Positions 48,636 to 57,899 are shown, counted from the stretch's first letter. The stretch: DNA of 64,000 nt from Streptomyces sp. CB01635 (GCF_002803065.1 NZ_NNBL01000003.1:124001-188000); one strand, 5' to 3'. Made by a program: numbers and translations. The notes: a model not told the origin generated them from the sequence alone.

Positions 48636-51600
48636 TCACTGATCGAGATCCTCGTCCTCCTTCGTGGGCACGCCGATGTCCGAGAAAATGTCCCATGCCT
48701 GTTGTCTCATCAACTCAGCGGCAGGGCCGTCGGTCTTCCGGTGGGCGCGGGCGAGCGCCAAGAGGGTGCGGGCCTCGCCGGGGCGGTGGCCGGTCTCTCG
48801 ATGGATGGTCAGGGCCTCCCGGCCCAACTCGACTGCTGTGGCGTGTGCTTCTTCGGACGCTGCAATGTCGCACAGGGCGGTCAGTGCCTGGCCCTCGACG
48901 ACGCGGAAGGAGCGGGCGCGTGCCAGGGCCAGGGCCTGCTCGGCGTGGGCGCGGGCCTCGTCAATACGGCCCAACTTCTTGAGGGTGAGGGAGAGGTCCA
49001 GGAGACCGTCCGCCTCGAGGCGGACGTATCTCGACTCGCGGGCCAGGGCGAGTGCCTGCGAGCCGACCTGCATTGCTCGGTTGAAATGCGTCATTTCTCG
49101 GTGGGCAGCGGCCACGGTGTTGAGAATGCTGGCCTGAATCCAGCGCCGTCCTGTGTCCTGGGCCTTGGCAAGGGCGCGCATGGCCTGTTCCAGTGCCTCG
49201 TCGTGCCGGCCGAGCGTGATGTTGATCTTGGCGACGGCGTTGAGCACCGTGGCGCGGGCGTTGCGGCTCCCGTCCGTCTCGCCGGCGGCCCCCTTGGGGG
49301 CAAGGGCGTCGAGGCCGTCGGCCAGGCGGCCGAGCTCCCAGTACACCCAGCCCAGATTTTCCAGGGCCAGGCTGTCGTCCCACCAGCTGATCCATTTGCT
49401 TCGGCTGATGGCCAGCTCGAACTGCTCGGCCGCCTCGTGCAATCGGCCCAGATCCCGACAGGCCAGACCGGTGACCATCAACCCCAAGGTTTCAAGGTAG
49501 AGATTTCCGGCTTCCCGGGCGATCCGCATGCCGGTGGTGACATGTTCGTGCGCACTGTGCAGACGCGCCATGTACCACTCCGCCTGACCTTGGCCGCCGA
49601 TGGCCACTGCCTCGCCCGTCGCCCAGCCGAGTTCCCGGCTGATGTCCCGTGCGCGGGTGTGATGCTCCAGCGCTTGGTCGGGATCCCCCTGGTCCGCCTG
49701 GACCAGTCCGAGGCTGACGTGCATGGCTGCCTGGCCGAACAGGTTGTCTTCGGCCGTGGCCGCGTCGAGTGCCGCCTGCGTGGTGGCCTGCCACGCTGCG
49801 CGCGGTAGCCGAAGCAAGAAGTATCCGAACAGTGCGTTGACCATGTGCCACGCGACCGGGCGGGGACCATGGTGGGCGGCATGGCGGATGACGGCGAGCA
49901 GATTGGCCTGTTCCGCCTCCAGCCATGGGGAGGATCCGGTGGCGGTTGGCAGGCCCGGTTGACCGCCGTGGCCGAGGCCGGGGGGCAGTTCCGGGAAGAG
50001 CCAGGTTCCCCCGACAGCGCGCGCCGCGTGCAGGTACCAGAGCAGGAGCCGTTCCAGCGCGGCGTCGCGATCCGCCGCAGTCTCCTCCGCCTGCGCGCAC
50101 TCGTGCGCGTAAGCGCGAAGGAGATCGTGGAACCGGTACCGGCCCACCGTTGTGGGCTCGATCAAGTGGGCGGCGGCCAACGTGCTGAGCAGGCGTCGGG
50201 CCTGCTGTGGTGGCGCGTCAGCGAGCGCCCCCGTGGCCTCGGCGGTGAACTCTGCCCCGGGGAACAGGCCAAGCAGGCGGAAGAGCCGGCGCGCGGGCGG
50301 TGCCAGGACCCGGTATGACACGGAAAAGGCGGTGCGCAAAGGAGAGCCGGCGTCGTCGTCCGGCTCCAGGGCCGCCAGCCGATTGCCCGCGGTCATCTCG
50401 GCGACCAGGTCGGCCAGGCGCAGGCCCGGATCCCCCGCCAGCCGGGCGGCGGCCACCCGCAAGGCCAGGGGCAGGCTGCCGCACAGCCGGATCAGCTCGC
50501 CCACCGCGTGCTCGTCGGCGGCCACCCGGTCCGCGCCGAGAGTCCGGCCCAACAGCGCGCGGGCCTCGTCCGGCTGGAGGAGATCCAGTGGCAGGGCGTG
50601 GGCCCCGTCGTGGGCGACGAGGCCGCCGAGGCGGTTGCGGCTGGTGACGATGACGCAGCAGGTCGGGCTGCCTGGGAGCAGCGGGCGCACCTGCTCGGCC
50701 GAGGCCGCGTTGTCGAGCAGGACGAGCAGGCGCCGGTCGGCAAGCAGGGTCCGGAACACACGGCCCTGGGCCTCGGCGCGCGCTGGGATCTCCGACGCCG
50801 CGAGGCCGAGGCTGCGCAGCAGCAGTTCGAGGGCCTCGCGGGGTTCGAGGGGCTGCCGGTCGTGGTCGAAGCCGTGCAGGTTGACGTAGAGCTGACCGTC
50901 CGGGAAGCGGTCGCGCGCCTGGTGCGCCCAGTGCACGGCCAACGCGGTCTTGCCGATGCCGGCAGCGCCGCCGATGGCGGAGATGACGACAGTGTTTGCC
51001 GGTCCTTGCTCCTGCGCGGGCGGGAACAGCGCGTGGAGCCGGATGAGTTCGCCGGTGCGGCCGACGAATCCGGCGGCATTGTGGGGGAGCTCGGCGGGCA
51101 CGGCGCTCTCGCGCGGTGGGGAGGTCGTCGGCGGGCGCTGGAGGAAGGTGCTGTCCTGGTGCAGCACCGCTTCGTGGACCCGGCGCAGTTCCTCACCGGG
51201 ATCGGCGCCGAGCTCGTCCCGCAGCCGTACGCGCAAGTCCTCGAAGGCGTTCAGCGCCTCCGCTTGCCGGCCGCAGCCGTACAGGGCCCGCATGCGCAGG
51301 GCCGTCAGTGACTCGTCGTAGCGGTCAGAGGCGGACGCCACCCCGCTGAGGCCGTCCAGGGCCTCCCCGTAACGGCCCAGCAGAACCAGGCACTTGAGCC
51401 ACTCCAGCCGGAGCGTCCGCCGCCGCTCCTCCCATCGCCGCCGTTCCTCCTGCGCGAACGGTCCCGGTAAGCCGGCCAGTGGCTCGCCCCGGAACAGCCC
51501 GATGACAGCGGACAGTTGATCTGCGGCGGTGGCCAAGTCTCCGGCCGCTACGGACCGCATCGCCTCGCCGCCCCGATCCTCCAGATCCGTCGTGTCGAGC

Positions 51601-51923
51601 CGGACCCCCTCGACGGCGAAGCGGTACCAGCCCCTGCCGCTGCGGATCACCGACTCCGCGGGCGGGGTGCCGTCCGGATCAAGCGTCCTGCGCAGCGAGT
51701 TGACGTGCGTGGGCAGCACCTTGCGACCGCCGGCGGGTAACCCCAGCCCCCACACCGCGTCGAGCAGCCGCTCATGACTCACCATGGCGCCCTGGCTCAG
51801 CAGAAGCGCGGACAGCACGGCCTGCCCCTTGACCGGCCCCAGATCCAGTGGCATCCCGCCCCGCCATGCTCGCAACGGCCCGAGCACCTCGAACCGAAGC
51901 ACTTGAGGAGATCCACCGTCCAC
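48636..51923 (-). CDS. SARP-type regulator with NB-ARC and TPR domains (AfsR-like)
   Basis: The 1095 residues contain a Trans_reg_C winged helix (about 10-95, 'LRFEVLGPLRAWRGGMPLDL'), a bacterial transcriptional activator domain (about 100-245, 'VRLDTTDLEDRGGEAMRSVA'), NB-ARC ATPase (about 280-560, Walker A 'GGAAGIGKTALAVHW', Walker B 'RRLLVLLDNA') and TPRs (about 680-1060). SARPs activate antibiotic or developmental genes by binding direct repeats at target promoters; the ATPase and TPR parts set activity. The GTG at 51923 has GGAGG at a good distance; an ATG at 51953 is less well placed. No biosynthetic gene cluster flanks it, so it is either orphan or pleiotropic. Confidence 0.92.
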   Translation of the reverse strand: MDGGSPQVLRFEVLGPLRAWRGGMPLDLGPVKGQAVLSALLLSQGAMVSHERLLDAVWGLGLPAGGRKVLPTHVNSLRRTLDPDGTPPAESVIRSGRGWYRFAVEGVRLDTTDLEDRGGEAMRSVAAGDLATAADQLSAVIGLFRGEPLAGLPGPFAQEERRRWEERRRTLRLEWLKCLVLLGRYGEALDGLSGVASASDRYDESLTALRMRALYGCGRQAEALNAFEDLRVRLRDELGADPGEELRRVHEAVLHQDSTFLQRPPTTSPPRESAVPAELPHNAAGFVGRTGELIRLHALFPPAQEQGPANTVVISAIGGAAGIGKTALAVHWAHQARDRFPDGQLYVNLHGFDHDRQPLEPREALELLLRSLGLAASEIPARAEAQGRVFRTLLADRRLLVLLDNAASAEQVRPLLPGSPTCCVIVTSRNRLGGLVAHDGAHALPLDLLQPDEARALLGRTLGADRVAADEHAVGELIRLCGSLPLALRVAAARLAGDPGLRLADLVAEMTAGNRLAALEPDDDAGSPLRTAFSVSYRVLAPPARRLFRLLGLFPGAEFTAEATGALADAPPQQARRLLSTLAAAHLIEPTTVGRYRFHDLLRAYAHECAQAEETAADRDAALERLLLWYLHAARAVGGTWLFPELPPGLGHGGQPGLPTATGSSPWLEAEQANLLAVIRHAAHHGPRPVAWHMVNALFGYFLLRLPRAAWQATTQAALDAATAEDNLFGQAAMHVSLGLVQADQGDPDQALEHHTRARDISRELGWATGEAVAIGGQGQAEWYMARLHSAHEHVTTGMRIAREAGNLYLETLGLMVTGLACRDLGRLHEAAEQFELAISRSKWISWWDDSLALENLGWVYWELGRLADGLDALAPKGAAGETDGSRNARATVLNAVAKINITLGRHDEALEQAMRALAKAQDTGRRWIQASILNTVAAAHREMTHFNRAMQVGSQALALARESRYVRLEADGLLDLSLTLKKLGRIDEARAHAEQALALARARSFRVVEGQALTALCDIAASEEAHATAVELGREALTIHRETGHRPGEARTLLALARAHRKTDGPAAELMRQQAWDIFSDIGVPTKEDEDLDQ

Positions 51924-52462
51924 CGCGAGGCCTCCACTTCCTACGCCGCCCACGTCATCGAAAAATCATTGGCATTGCAGCACGCCGGGCCACGGTGGTG
52001 GTCACGACATTACGCAACCCGCACAACCGAAGGGAATGCCGAGTGCCCGAAGTGGAGTTGGCAGCCACCGCTGGTCGCAGGGGCGGCGGCCGCACTCGGA
52101 GATGCCCCCGCAACTATGGTCGACGCCATGCTTCGCAGGCGCCGCTGGATCGTCTACGTGGCGGTGGGGTGCCCAGTCCTTGTCCTCGACGTCGGCCGGT
52201 TTGCCTGACGGCCGCCCACAGTTCCTCAGGGCTGGCGTGCCGCGGTCGCGGCAAATCACACACTGACCTACACCTTCGTGTGCAGGGGACCGGCCCGGCG
52301 GGACGCTGGGCCGTCCGATCCGAGCACCTGGTCGGCCGGACGGGCCGGCTACCGCGCTTCGCACAGTCGTAGTTACTCAGTGCGACCGCTCCCTGTGGTG
52401 CCCAGGACGAGCGGGGGAGAGGATGCGACGCTGGAGTGAGGGGCCCGCGAGTGGAGGTCCGA

Positions 52463-52561
52463 GTGCGTCTCATTCGGTCCGGGGCCATCTCCTTCGGCCT
52501 GGTGACCATGTCCCGGTGCGGCTCAATGGCTGCAACGCAGAACCGTGCGGTCAGTCTGTGA
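52463..52561 (+). pseudogene. Ku-protein N-terminal fragment with frameshift
   Basis: A GTG with an intact GGAGGT site starts 'VRLIRSGAISFGLVTM', the conserved N-terminus of bacterial Ku, the DNA end-joining protein. In the adjacent frame the sequence continues PVRLNG, matching Ku's usual PV(K/R)LY, so a frameshift lies right after VTM. The original frame stops at 52561. Nothing else of Ku remains. Other parts of 51924-52672 show no recognisable gene. Confidence 0.65.
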
Positions 52562-52672
52562 GCCCGCCGGCCAGGCGCACCACTCACCGAGCGTCGCCAG
52601 GCGGCGTTACCGCGCGGATCCGGCCCGCCGGGACCAGGACCGCGCGACCGACCCGGAAGGCAGGTGCGTCCC

Positions 52673-52948
52673 ATGCACACGTCGACCCGTATCGCCGGTG
52701 TCCTCACCGGCCTGACCCTCACCCTCGGCGGTGCGGTCCTCGCCGCCCCCGCAGTCCAGGCGGACATCCCTGCCTGCACACAGATGGCCGGACAGGCCGG
52801 TGGCACCGCCTCCGACTCCGTCACAGCGGCCTGCAGCCGTGGCGTGGTCGGAGACATGCAGAGTTGTGTGACCGGGCTGACCGAGGCCGGAGTGGCGGGC
52901 GGCGCCGCGAACGGTGCCTGCCGGGCGGCGGCCCACGAACCGCGTTAG
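52673..52948 (+). CDS. small secreted protein with four cysteines
   Basis: The 91-residue precursor has a Sec signal peptide (MHTSTRIAGVLTGLTLTLGG to about residue 31, cleavage after VQA) and a mature region of about 60 residues with four cysteines (PACTQ, AACSRG, QSCVTG, GACRA), enough for two disulfides. The ATG follows GGAAGGCAGG; an in-frame GTG at 52664 is also possible. I do not recognise a family. Comparable small exoproteins in streptomycetes are often hydrophobic or inhibitory, but there is no evidence for function here. Confidence 0.6.
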   Translation: MHTSTRIAGVLTGLTLTLGGAVLAAPAVQADIPACTQMAGQAGGTASDSVTAACSRGVVGDMQSCVTGLTEAGVAGGAANGACRAAAHEPR

Positions 52949-53047
52949 AGGACCGCGCGCGGCAGCCGGCCGCTGGTACCGATCGGAGGCAGGGCACGGC
53001 CCGTCTCCTCCCCAACCCCCGGCCTGCCTGGACACAACGCGGCCTCG

Positions 53048-53314
53048 GTGGGCAACCTCGACGCCAAGGACATCGACGTCGCCCAGCTCCTTACCGACGT
53101 GCGCGGCGTACCGATGCGGCCGGTCGAGGGCGGTGACGCCATGCCTCTCCGGGGCCGGGCCGCCACCGCCCAGCCTCGCCTCGCGGGCCTCAGGATTCCT
53201 CGGATGCGCATGACTTCCTCCTCCTCTCAGGCGCCTTCGTTCGGTTTCGGCAAGGACAAGTCTCAGGACGACGGCGCCCTCCTACTCAGCACGGGCGCCC
53301 CGCACGAGGCCTAG
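53048..53314 (+). CDS. hypothetical small protein (88 aa)
   Basis: The first half, 'NLDAKDIDVAQLLTDVRGVP' then MRPVEGGDAM, has strongly G/C-biased third positions and looks coding. The second half is low-complexity. The start is a GTG without a strong ribosome site. No family recognised. I considered a peptide natural-product precursor but found no modifying enzymes nearby. Confidence 0.3.
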   Translation: MGNLDAKDIDVAQLLTDVRGVPMRPVEGGDAMPLRGRAATAQPRLAGLRIPRMRMTSSSSQAPSFGFGKDKSQDDGALLLSTGAPHEA

Positions 53315-53340
53315 CCCTGGCTGCGGCAACCCTTGCCGGC

Positions 53341-53493
53341 ATGAGCGCCGTCGGCGCTGTCAGCGCCGAGGCCGCCTCGTTTCCGAGCATCACCAGAGAC
53401 GAGTGCACGGCCGTCTGCGGACAGAACACATCACGCCCCTACGCCGACTACGCCTGCACGCTGCCTGACGGGACCACGCAGCCGATCACTTGA
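53341..53493 (+). pseudogene. probable remnant of a small secreted Cys-containing protein
   Basis: The sequence 'LALAAATLAGMSAVGAVSAE' followed by AASFPS looks like a signal peptide running through the ATG at 53341. It leads into a short mature part with three cysteines (DECTAVCGQ, YACTL). No in-frame start codon exists upstream of the hydrophobic stretch, so the 5' end seems lost or frameshifted. Function unknown. Confidence 0.35.
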
Positions 53494-53946
53494 TCAATCG
53501 GCGCACGGCTGGGCAACCAGTCCGGCCGGTGCACCCGGCGCGGTGCCTACGGGGTGACGGCAGCACCGGTCCACCGGTGGGTGGCTCGCCCGCGCCCGTC
53601 TCGACACCGCGGCACTCGCGATGGTGGAGCCGACCGACTCGAAGCCAGGGGCGTCACCGCTTCGAGGTCCGCGACGTCATGAACACCGAGCTCGCCGCCG
53701 TCCTGAACGGCCGCGAGCCTGGATGTGCCGGCGGTGATGGAGTCTTCCTTCTGGGCGGGCGATGATCGTGCCGCTGTCCGCGTCGAGGTTGTCCGTGCCG
53801 ATGCCCTGACTCATCCCCACCGTGGAAGAGGTCCAGCAGGTCATCCCGCTCTACCATCCCGTCTGAGCCATGGCCGACCCCGCCGACATCGTCAACTGCC
53901 ACACGGCCCACGGCCCTTCCGGCGCTCTGCGAGACGGCGCCGTAAC

Positions 53947-54004
53947 AGCACGGCCAAGGAGCCGACCGGCACGGTACACCGCCGGTCGGCTCCTTGGCCG
54001 TGCT
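53947..54004. terminator. very strong hairpin: perfect 24-bp stem, 10-base loop
   Basis: The arms 53947-53970 and 53981-54004 are perfectly complementary over 24 bases, G/C-rich, around the loop ACGGTACACC. It stands 176 bases upstream of the sialidase-like gene with no intact gene before it. It may be the terminator of a lost gene, shielding the sialidase gene from read-through. The region 53494-53946 otherwise holds only short fragments, one resembling the start of a CBS domain (VRDVMNTELAAV). Confidence 0.65.
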
Positions 54005-54179
54005 CCTCTACGACCCCGGGGAACTCCGCCGTTCGGCCCATCAAGGGCACCGGCAACAACGCCGAAAAGGATCAAGCGGAGTCGCCTCCACCCTCGCGTT
54101 CCGGTACGCCTCCGCGCTCCAGGCCGCCGCGATGACGGCGGTCCCGTACCCCGGCCGACAGGCCCGGAGGAGATCCCTC

Positions 54180-55652
54180 ATGCGCGTCTTCCTGCCCCTG
54201 ACCGCCGTCACCACCGCCGCGCTCCTGCTCGTCACGGTCACCGGCGCGACTCCCGCCGCAGCAGACCGGAACCCCGACGGCACACCACTGGTCAAGGTGT
54301 CCCACGGCGACCCGTACGCAGACTGCACCATCGGCGCGAGGTCCCCCGACAGCATCGTCTACCCGGCCACCGAGGTGGAGCCGTACCTGTCCGTCGATCC
54401 GCGTGACCCCAAGCGCGTGGTCACCGTGTTCCAGCAGGACCGTTGGAACGACGGCGGCGCCCGTGGCCTGGCGGCCGGCTGGACCAAGGACGGCCACACC
54501 TTCCACCGGAGCACGCTGCCGTTCAGCCTGTGCGCCCCCGGCGGCGCGGACTTCGAACGGGCCTCCGACCCCTGGGTGAGCACCGGACCGGACGGCACCG
54601 TCTACGCCAGCGGCGAGGGTGTCGACTTCACGAAGAGCACGCGCAGCGCCCTCCTGGCCGCCACGTCTCGCGACGGCGGCCGCACCTGGCGGAACCTCAC
54701 CACCACGCACGTCGACAAGCAGCCGTTCTTCAACGACAAGCCCTCACTCACCGCCGACCCGATCCGCAAGGGCACCGCCTACCAGGTCTGGAACCGCCTC
54801 GACAACAACCCACCCGGCTCCAGCTCCCTCGACGGTCCCGGCTACATCTCCCTCACCCGCGACGGCGGCCGCACCTGGAGCAAGGCCCGGCCGTTCGTCG
54901 ACACCAGCACCGTGCCCAACACCCAGACCATCGGCCATGTGATCGTCGCCGACCGGCGCACCGGCACCCTGTACGACTTCTTCGACCGGATCACGTACTC
55001 CGACGACCTGAGCACCGTCATCGAAGCCCACTACGAGATGGTCACCTCGACCGACGCCGGAGAGACCTGGAGCGCCCCGGCCACCGTGGCCCGGGACACC
55101 TCCGTACCGGAGGTCGACCCGAACGACCCCACCAAACTGCTGCGCGCCGCCGCCACCCTGCCCAGCCCGGCCGTCGACCCCAAGACAGGCAGGCTGTACA
55201 TGGCCTACGAGGGCTCGGACTTCTCCGGCGGCAGGTTCGACTCCGTCCAGCTCGTGCGCTCCACCGACGGTGGACGCACCTGGGGGACCCCCGAGCTGAT
55301 CAGCCCGGAAGGCGTGCCCGCCTTCTCACCGTCGATCGCGGTCGCCGAGCGGGGCACGGTCGCGCTCACCTACTACGACCTGCGCTTCCTCAAGCCGGGC
55401 GACACCACCACCCTGCCTACCGCCTACCAGCTGGCCACACTGCCGCACGGAGACCCGAAGCTCCAGACCGAACGACGGATCTCGCGGGTCTTCGACTGGC
55501 TCCAGGCGCCGTTCGCCGGGGGCTACTTCCTCGGCGACTACCAAGGCCTGGTGGCAGCCGGCAAGGGAGTACGGGCGGTGCTCACCGAGACCCACTCCGG
55601 CGCACCACGGAACCGTACGGACGTGTACACCAGCAGTCTCCGCACCCGCTGA
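54180..55652 (+). CDS. secreted sialidase-like (BNR/Asp-box) exoenzyme
   Basis: The 490-residue precursor has a signal peptide (MRVFLPLTAVTTAALLLVTV to about residue 28, ending PAAA) and a six-bladed-propeller pattern with four Asp boxes: SRDGGRTW, TRDGGRTW, STDAGETW and STDGGRTW. This architecture is found in sialidases and related exo-glycosidases; the sialidase Arg triad and FRIP motif are not clearly visible, so the substrate is uncertain. GGAGGAG lies eight bases before the ATG. It is monocistronic, following a strong hairpin and followed by an IS relic. It could contribute to the glycan-harvesting set of this window. Confidence 0.85.
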   Translation: MRVFLPLTAVTTAALLLVTVTGATPAAADRNPDGTPLVKVSHGDPYADCTIGARSPDSIVYPATEVEPYLSVDPRDPKRVVTVFQQDRWNDGGARGLAAGWTKDGHTFHRSTLPFSLCAPGGADFERASDPWVSTGPDGTVYASGEGVDFTKSTRSALLAATSRDGGRTWRNLTTTHVDKQPFFNDKPSLTADPIRKGTAYQVWNRLDNNPPGSSSLDGPGYISLTRDGGRTWSKARPFVDTSTVPNTQTIGHVIVADRRTGTLYDFFDRITYSDDLSTVIEAHYEMVTSTDAGETWSAPATVARDTSVPEVDPNDPTKLLRAAATLPSPAVDPKTGRLYMAYEGSDFSGGRFDSVQLVRSTDGGRTWGTPELISPEGVPAFSPSIAVAERGTVALTYYDLRFLKPGDTTTLPTAYQLATLPHGDPKLQTERRISRVFDWLQAPFAGGYFLGDYQGLVAAGKGVRAVLTETHSGAPRNRTDVYTSSLRTR

Positions 55653-55737
55653 GCGACGCGGACGCCGCCGGCCCGACCGCCGACGGCTGCATGCAGGCCT
55701 CGGACCCTGCGCCTGCCGAAAACCTCATCCGTGCATC

Positions 55738-55946
55738 TCAGGCGGTATGTCGGTACTCGTGGATCACTCCGCCGAGGCGGTGTGCCGAGGTTTGTCGAGG
55801 CGGGCGATCCGGCCTGGATCGGCAATCGCTTCGGGGAGGGTGCGTAGCGGTGCTGCCTGTTTCATGGCCTGGTGAGCGTGGTGCGAGTTGTAGTTCGGCT
55901 CGTATTCATGCAGGACGTGGCGCAGGCGGGTTTCGATGTCGGCACC
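55738..55946 (-). pseudogene. frameshifted integrase-core transposase C-terminus (IS relic)
   Basis: The frame reads 'HEYEPNYNSHHAHQAMKQAA' and 'PDPGRIARLDK'-like sequence, the end of a retroviral-type integrase core. It then stops after TASAE*. One frame over, the expected ending GGVIHEYRHTA* is present, so a small indel disrupts the C-terminus. The following 55707-55737 matches the IS end at 25655. The rest of the gap to 56208 has no recognisable gene. Confidence 0.7.
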
Positions 55947-56208
55947 CCGCCGTTCTCCGGGGCGTCGCTGGACTACGACCCGGACAATGCGCCCCGAGCC
56001 TGTGGAGCAGCGAACGGCGTGGGGGCCCGCACACCAGCCGCGTGCGGGCCTCTCGTCGCGGCTGGCAGTGTGTCTACAGGACACCGAGCCCCACGCCGAC
56101 GGCCGCTGCAACGGGCGGGGGCTTTCTTTGCTTGCGCGGAAGTTGGCCCCTCGCCGACGCCGATTACAGCGTGCTGCAGCCTGCCGGGCGTCGAGCCGGC
56201 CCGTGCCT

Positions 56209-57693
56209 CTACCGAGTGGCGAGTTCGCGCACCGTCGCCATGTCGCTGAACGGGAGCAGTTCTTCGTTGACGATCTGGTAGGGCTCGCTGCCCTTGCCCG
56301 CGATCAGGACGATGTCGCCGTGCCCGGCGGCAGACAGGGCGAAGGAGATCGCGCGGCGGCGGTCGGCGAACCGCTCGAAGGTGACGCCGCTTGCCATCAG
56401 ACCCGGGACGATCTGGTCCATGATCTCCCGGGGGTCTTCGTTCCTGGGGTTGTCCGAGGTCAGGACGCACAGATCGGAGTAGGTGCCGGCGATCTCCCCC
56501 ATCGGGGCGCGCTTGGTGACGTCCCGGTCCCCGCCACAGCCGAAGACGGTGACGACCCGGCCCGAGGCGAAGCCGCGGATGGTGGTCAGCACCTTCTCCA
56601 GCGAGTCCGGGGAGTGTGCGTAGTCCACGATGACGGACGTGCCGTCCGGGGTCTCGTAGCGTTCGAACCTTCCCGGGATCGGGGGCATCTGCTCGAGTGC
56701 GTCGACCAGTCCGCCCAGGTTGTGTCCGACGAGGTGGCAGGCGGCGACAGCGGCCAGTGCGTTGGAGACGGAGAACCGTCCGGGAAGGGGGATCGCGGCC
56801 GGATACTTGTGGCCGGCGTGGTGCAGGGTGAAGCGGGTGCCGACGGCGTCCATGGTGAGGTCGGTCGCCCGGTAGTCCGCCTCCGCGTCGATGCCGTACG
56901 TGGCGACCGCGCCGGGCATCATCGCCCCGATGCCCGCTCCGAGCGGATCGTCGGCGTTGACCACCGCACGCCGGCACAGCCCCTGGAACAGGCGCAGTTT
57001 GGCGTCCCGGTAGTTCTCCATGGTGCCGTGGTCGTCCAGGTGATCCTGCGTCAGGTTGGTGAACACCCCTACGTCGATGAATGAGTGGTCCAGGCGGTGC
57101 GTCAGCAGACCCATCGACGTGGCTTCCAGCACGACGGTGGCGACACCGCGGTCGCGCATGCACCCGAGCAGGTACTGGAAGTCCGGCGACTCCGGGGTGG
57201 TCAGTACCGACCTCGGCATCGGAATCAGCTCGTCGCCGATCCGGCTGCCCGCCGTCCCGATGACCCCCACCTTGGCGCGCTCGGCGATCCTCAGCACCGA
57301 CTCGACCATGTACGAAACCGACGTCTTCCCGTTGGTGCCGGTGACGGCCACCATGTCCATCTGCCGTCCGGGCTCGCCGTGGTACCGGGAGGCGACGACC
57401 GCAGCGGTTTTGCGCGTATCCGCCACCGCCACGACGCACACGCCCGCGTCCGACGCCCAGGTCGCGGCAGGAAGCTTCGGTGCCGCGGAGTCGACGAGGA
57501 TCGCCACCGCGCCGCGTGCGATAGCCGGTCCGACGGACTCGAGGCCACCCTCGCGGTGACCGGGCACCGCGATGAAGAGGGATCCCGGAGCGGCGCGGTG
57601 AGCGTCGAAGCACGCGCCCGCGGTGATCCTCGTCTCCGGATCGCCCGCAAGGACTTCATGGTTGTGCCCGGCGAGCAGCTCGCTCAACTTCAC
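56209..57693 (-). CDS. murE: UDP-MurNAc-tripeptide synthetase-type Mur ligase (MurE-like), stand-alone copy
   Basis: The 494-residue protein has the three Mur ligase domains: N-terminal UDP-binding part, central ATPase ('VAVTGTNGKTSVSYMVESVL', 'LEATSMGL', 'NLTQDHLDDHGTMENYRDAK' with the carbamylated Lys region) and C-terminal domain with 'FGCGGDRDVTKRAPMGEIAG' and 'TSDNPRNEDP'. DNPR is the motif that selects meso-diaminopimelate in MurE. The enzyme would add a diamino acid to UDP-MurNAc-L-Ala-D-Glu. The copy lies outside a dcw cluster, with no division or wall genes nearby, so it is probably a paralogue. The GTG start has GAGAGG six bases upstream. Its leader contains a hairpin and a possible Cys-rich peptide frame. 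Confidence 0.88.
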   Translation of the reverse strand: MKLSELLAGHNHEVLAGDPETRITAGACFDAHRAAPGSLFIAVPGHREGGLESVGPAIARGAVAILVDSAAPKLPAATWASDAGVCVVAVADTRKTAAVVASRYHGEPGRQMDMVAVTGTNGKTSVSYMVESVLRIAERAKVGVIGTAGSRIGDELIPMPRSVLTTPESPDFQYLLGCMRDRGVATVVLEATSMGLLTHRLDHSFIDVGVFTNLTQDHLDDHGTMENYRDAKLRLFQGLCRRAVVNADDPLGAGIGAMMPGAVATYGIDAEADYRATDLTMDAVGTRFTLHHAGHKYPAAIPLPGRFSVSNALAAVAACHLVGHNLGGLVDALEQMPPIPGRFERYETPDGTSVIVDYAHSPDSLEKVLTTIRGFASGRVVTVFGCGGDRDVTKRAPMGEIAGTYSDLCVLTSDNPRNEDPREIMDQIVPGLMASGVTFERFADRRRAISFALSAAGHGDIVLIAGKGSEPYQIVNEELLPFSDMATVRELATR

Positions 57694-57748
57694 AGGGGTC
57701 CTCTCGGAGATGCACCGGCTGCCGGTCGTCCGGCGGTCGGCGCGCAGG

Positions 57749-57765
57749 TGGCGCCCAGGGCGCCA
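57749..57765 (-). promoter_or_regulatory. 7-bp hairpin in the leader of the MurE-type gene
   Basis: TGGCGCC and GGCGCCA pair across a three-base loop, 56-72 bases upstream of the MurE-type GTG on its transcribed strand. It lies between that start and a possible leader-peptide frame. It could serve as an attenuation element, but no competing structure was worked out. Confidence 0.35.
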
Positions 57766-57899
57766 AGGAGTGACAGAGCAGGAGAGTTTGTGGCGAGGAC
57801 AGCCACAGTGCGGTTGCAGAGGAGAAGAAGACGGCGGCGCGGAAAGGGTTCCGCCGACAGAGAGACGGAATGATCAGGGTCGAGAACTGCCCGGAATCG

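Noticed and set aside
53048-53314. A ribosomally made, modified peptide precursor
   Set aside because: No radical SAM, cyclodehydratase, lanthipeptide synthetase or peptidase gene is nearby, and no leader/core pattern is clear.
48636-54180. A secondary-metabolite gene cluster next to the SARP regulator
   Set aside because: No synthase, tailoring, transport or resistance genes surround the regulator; neighbours are an SDR/TetR pair, relics and exoenzymes.
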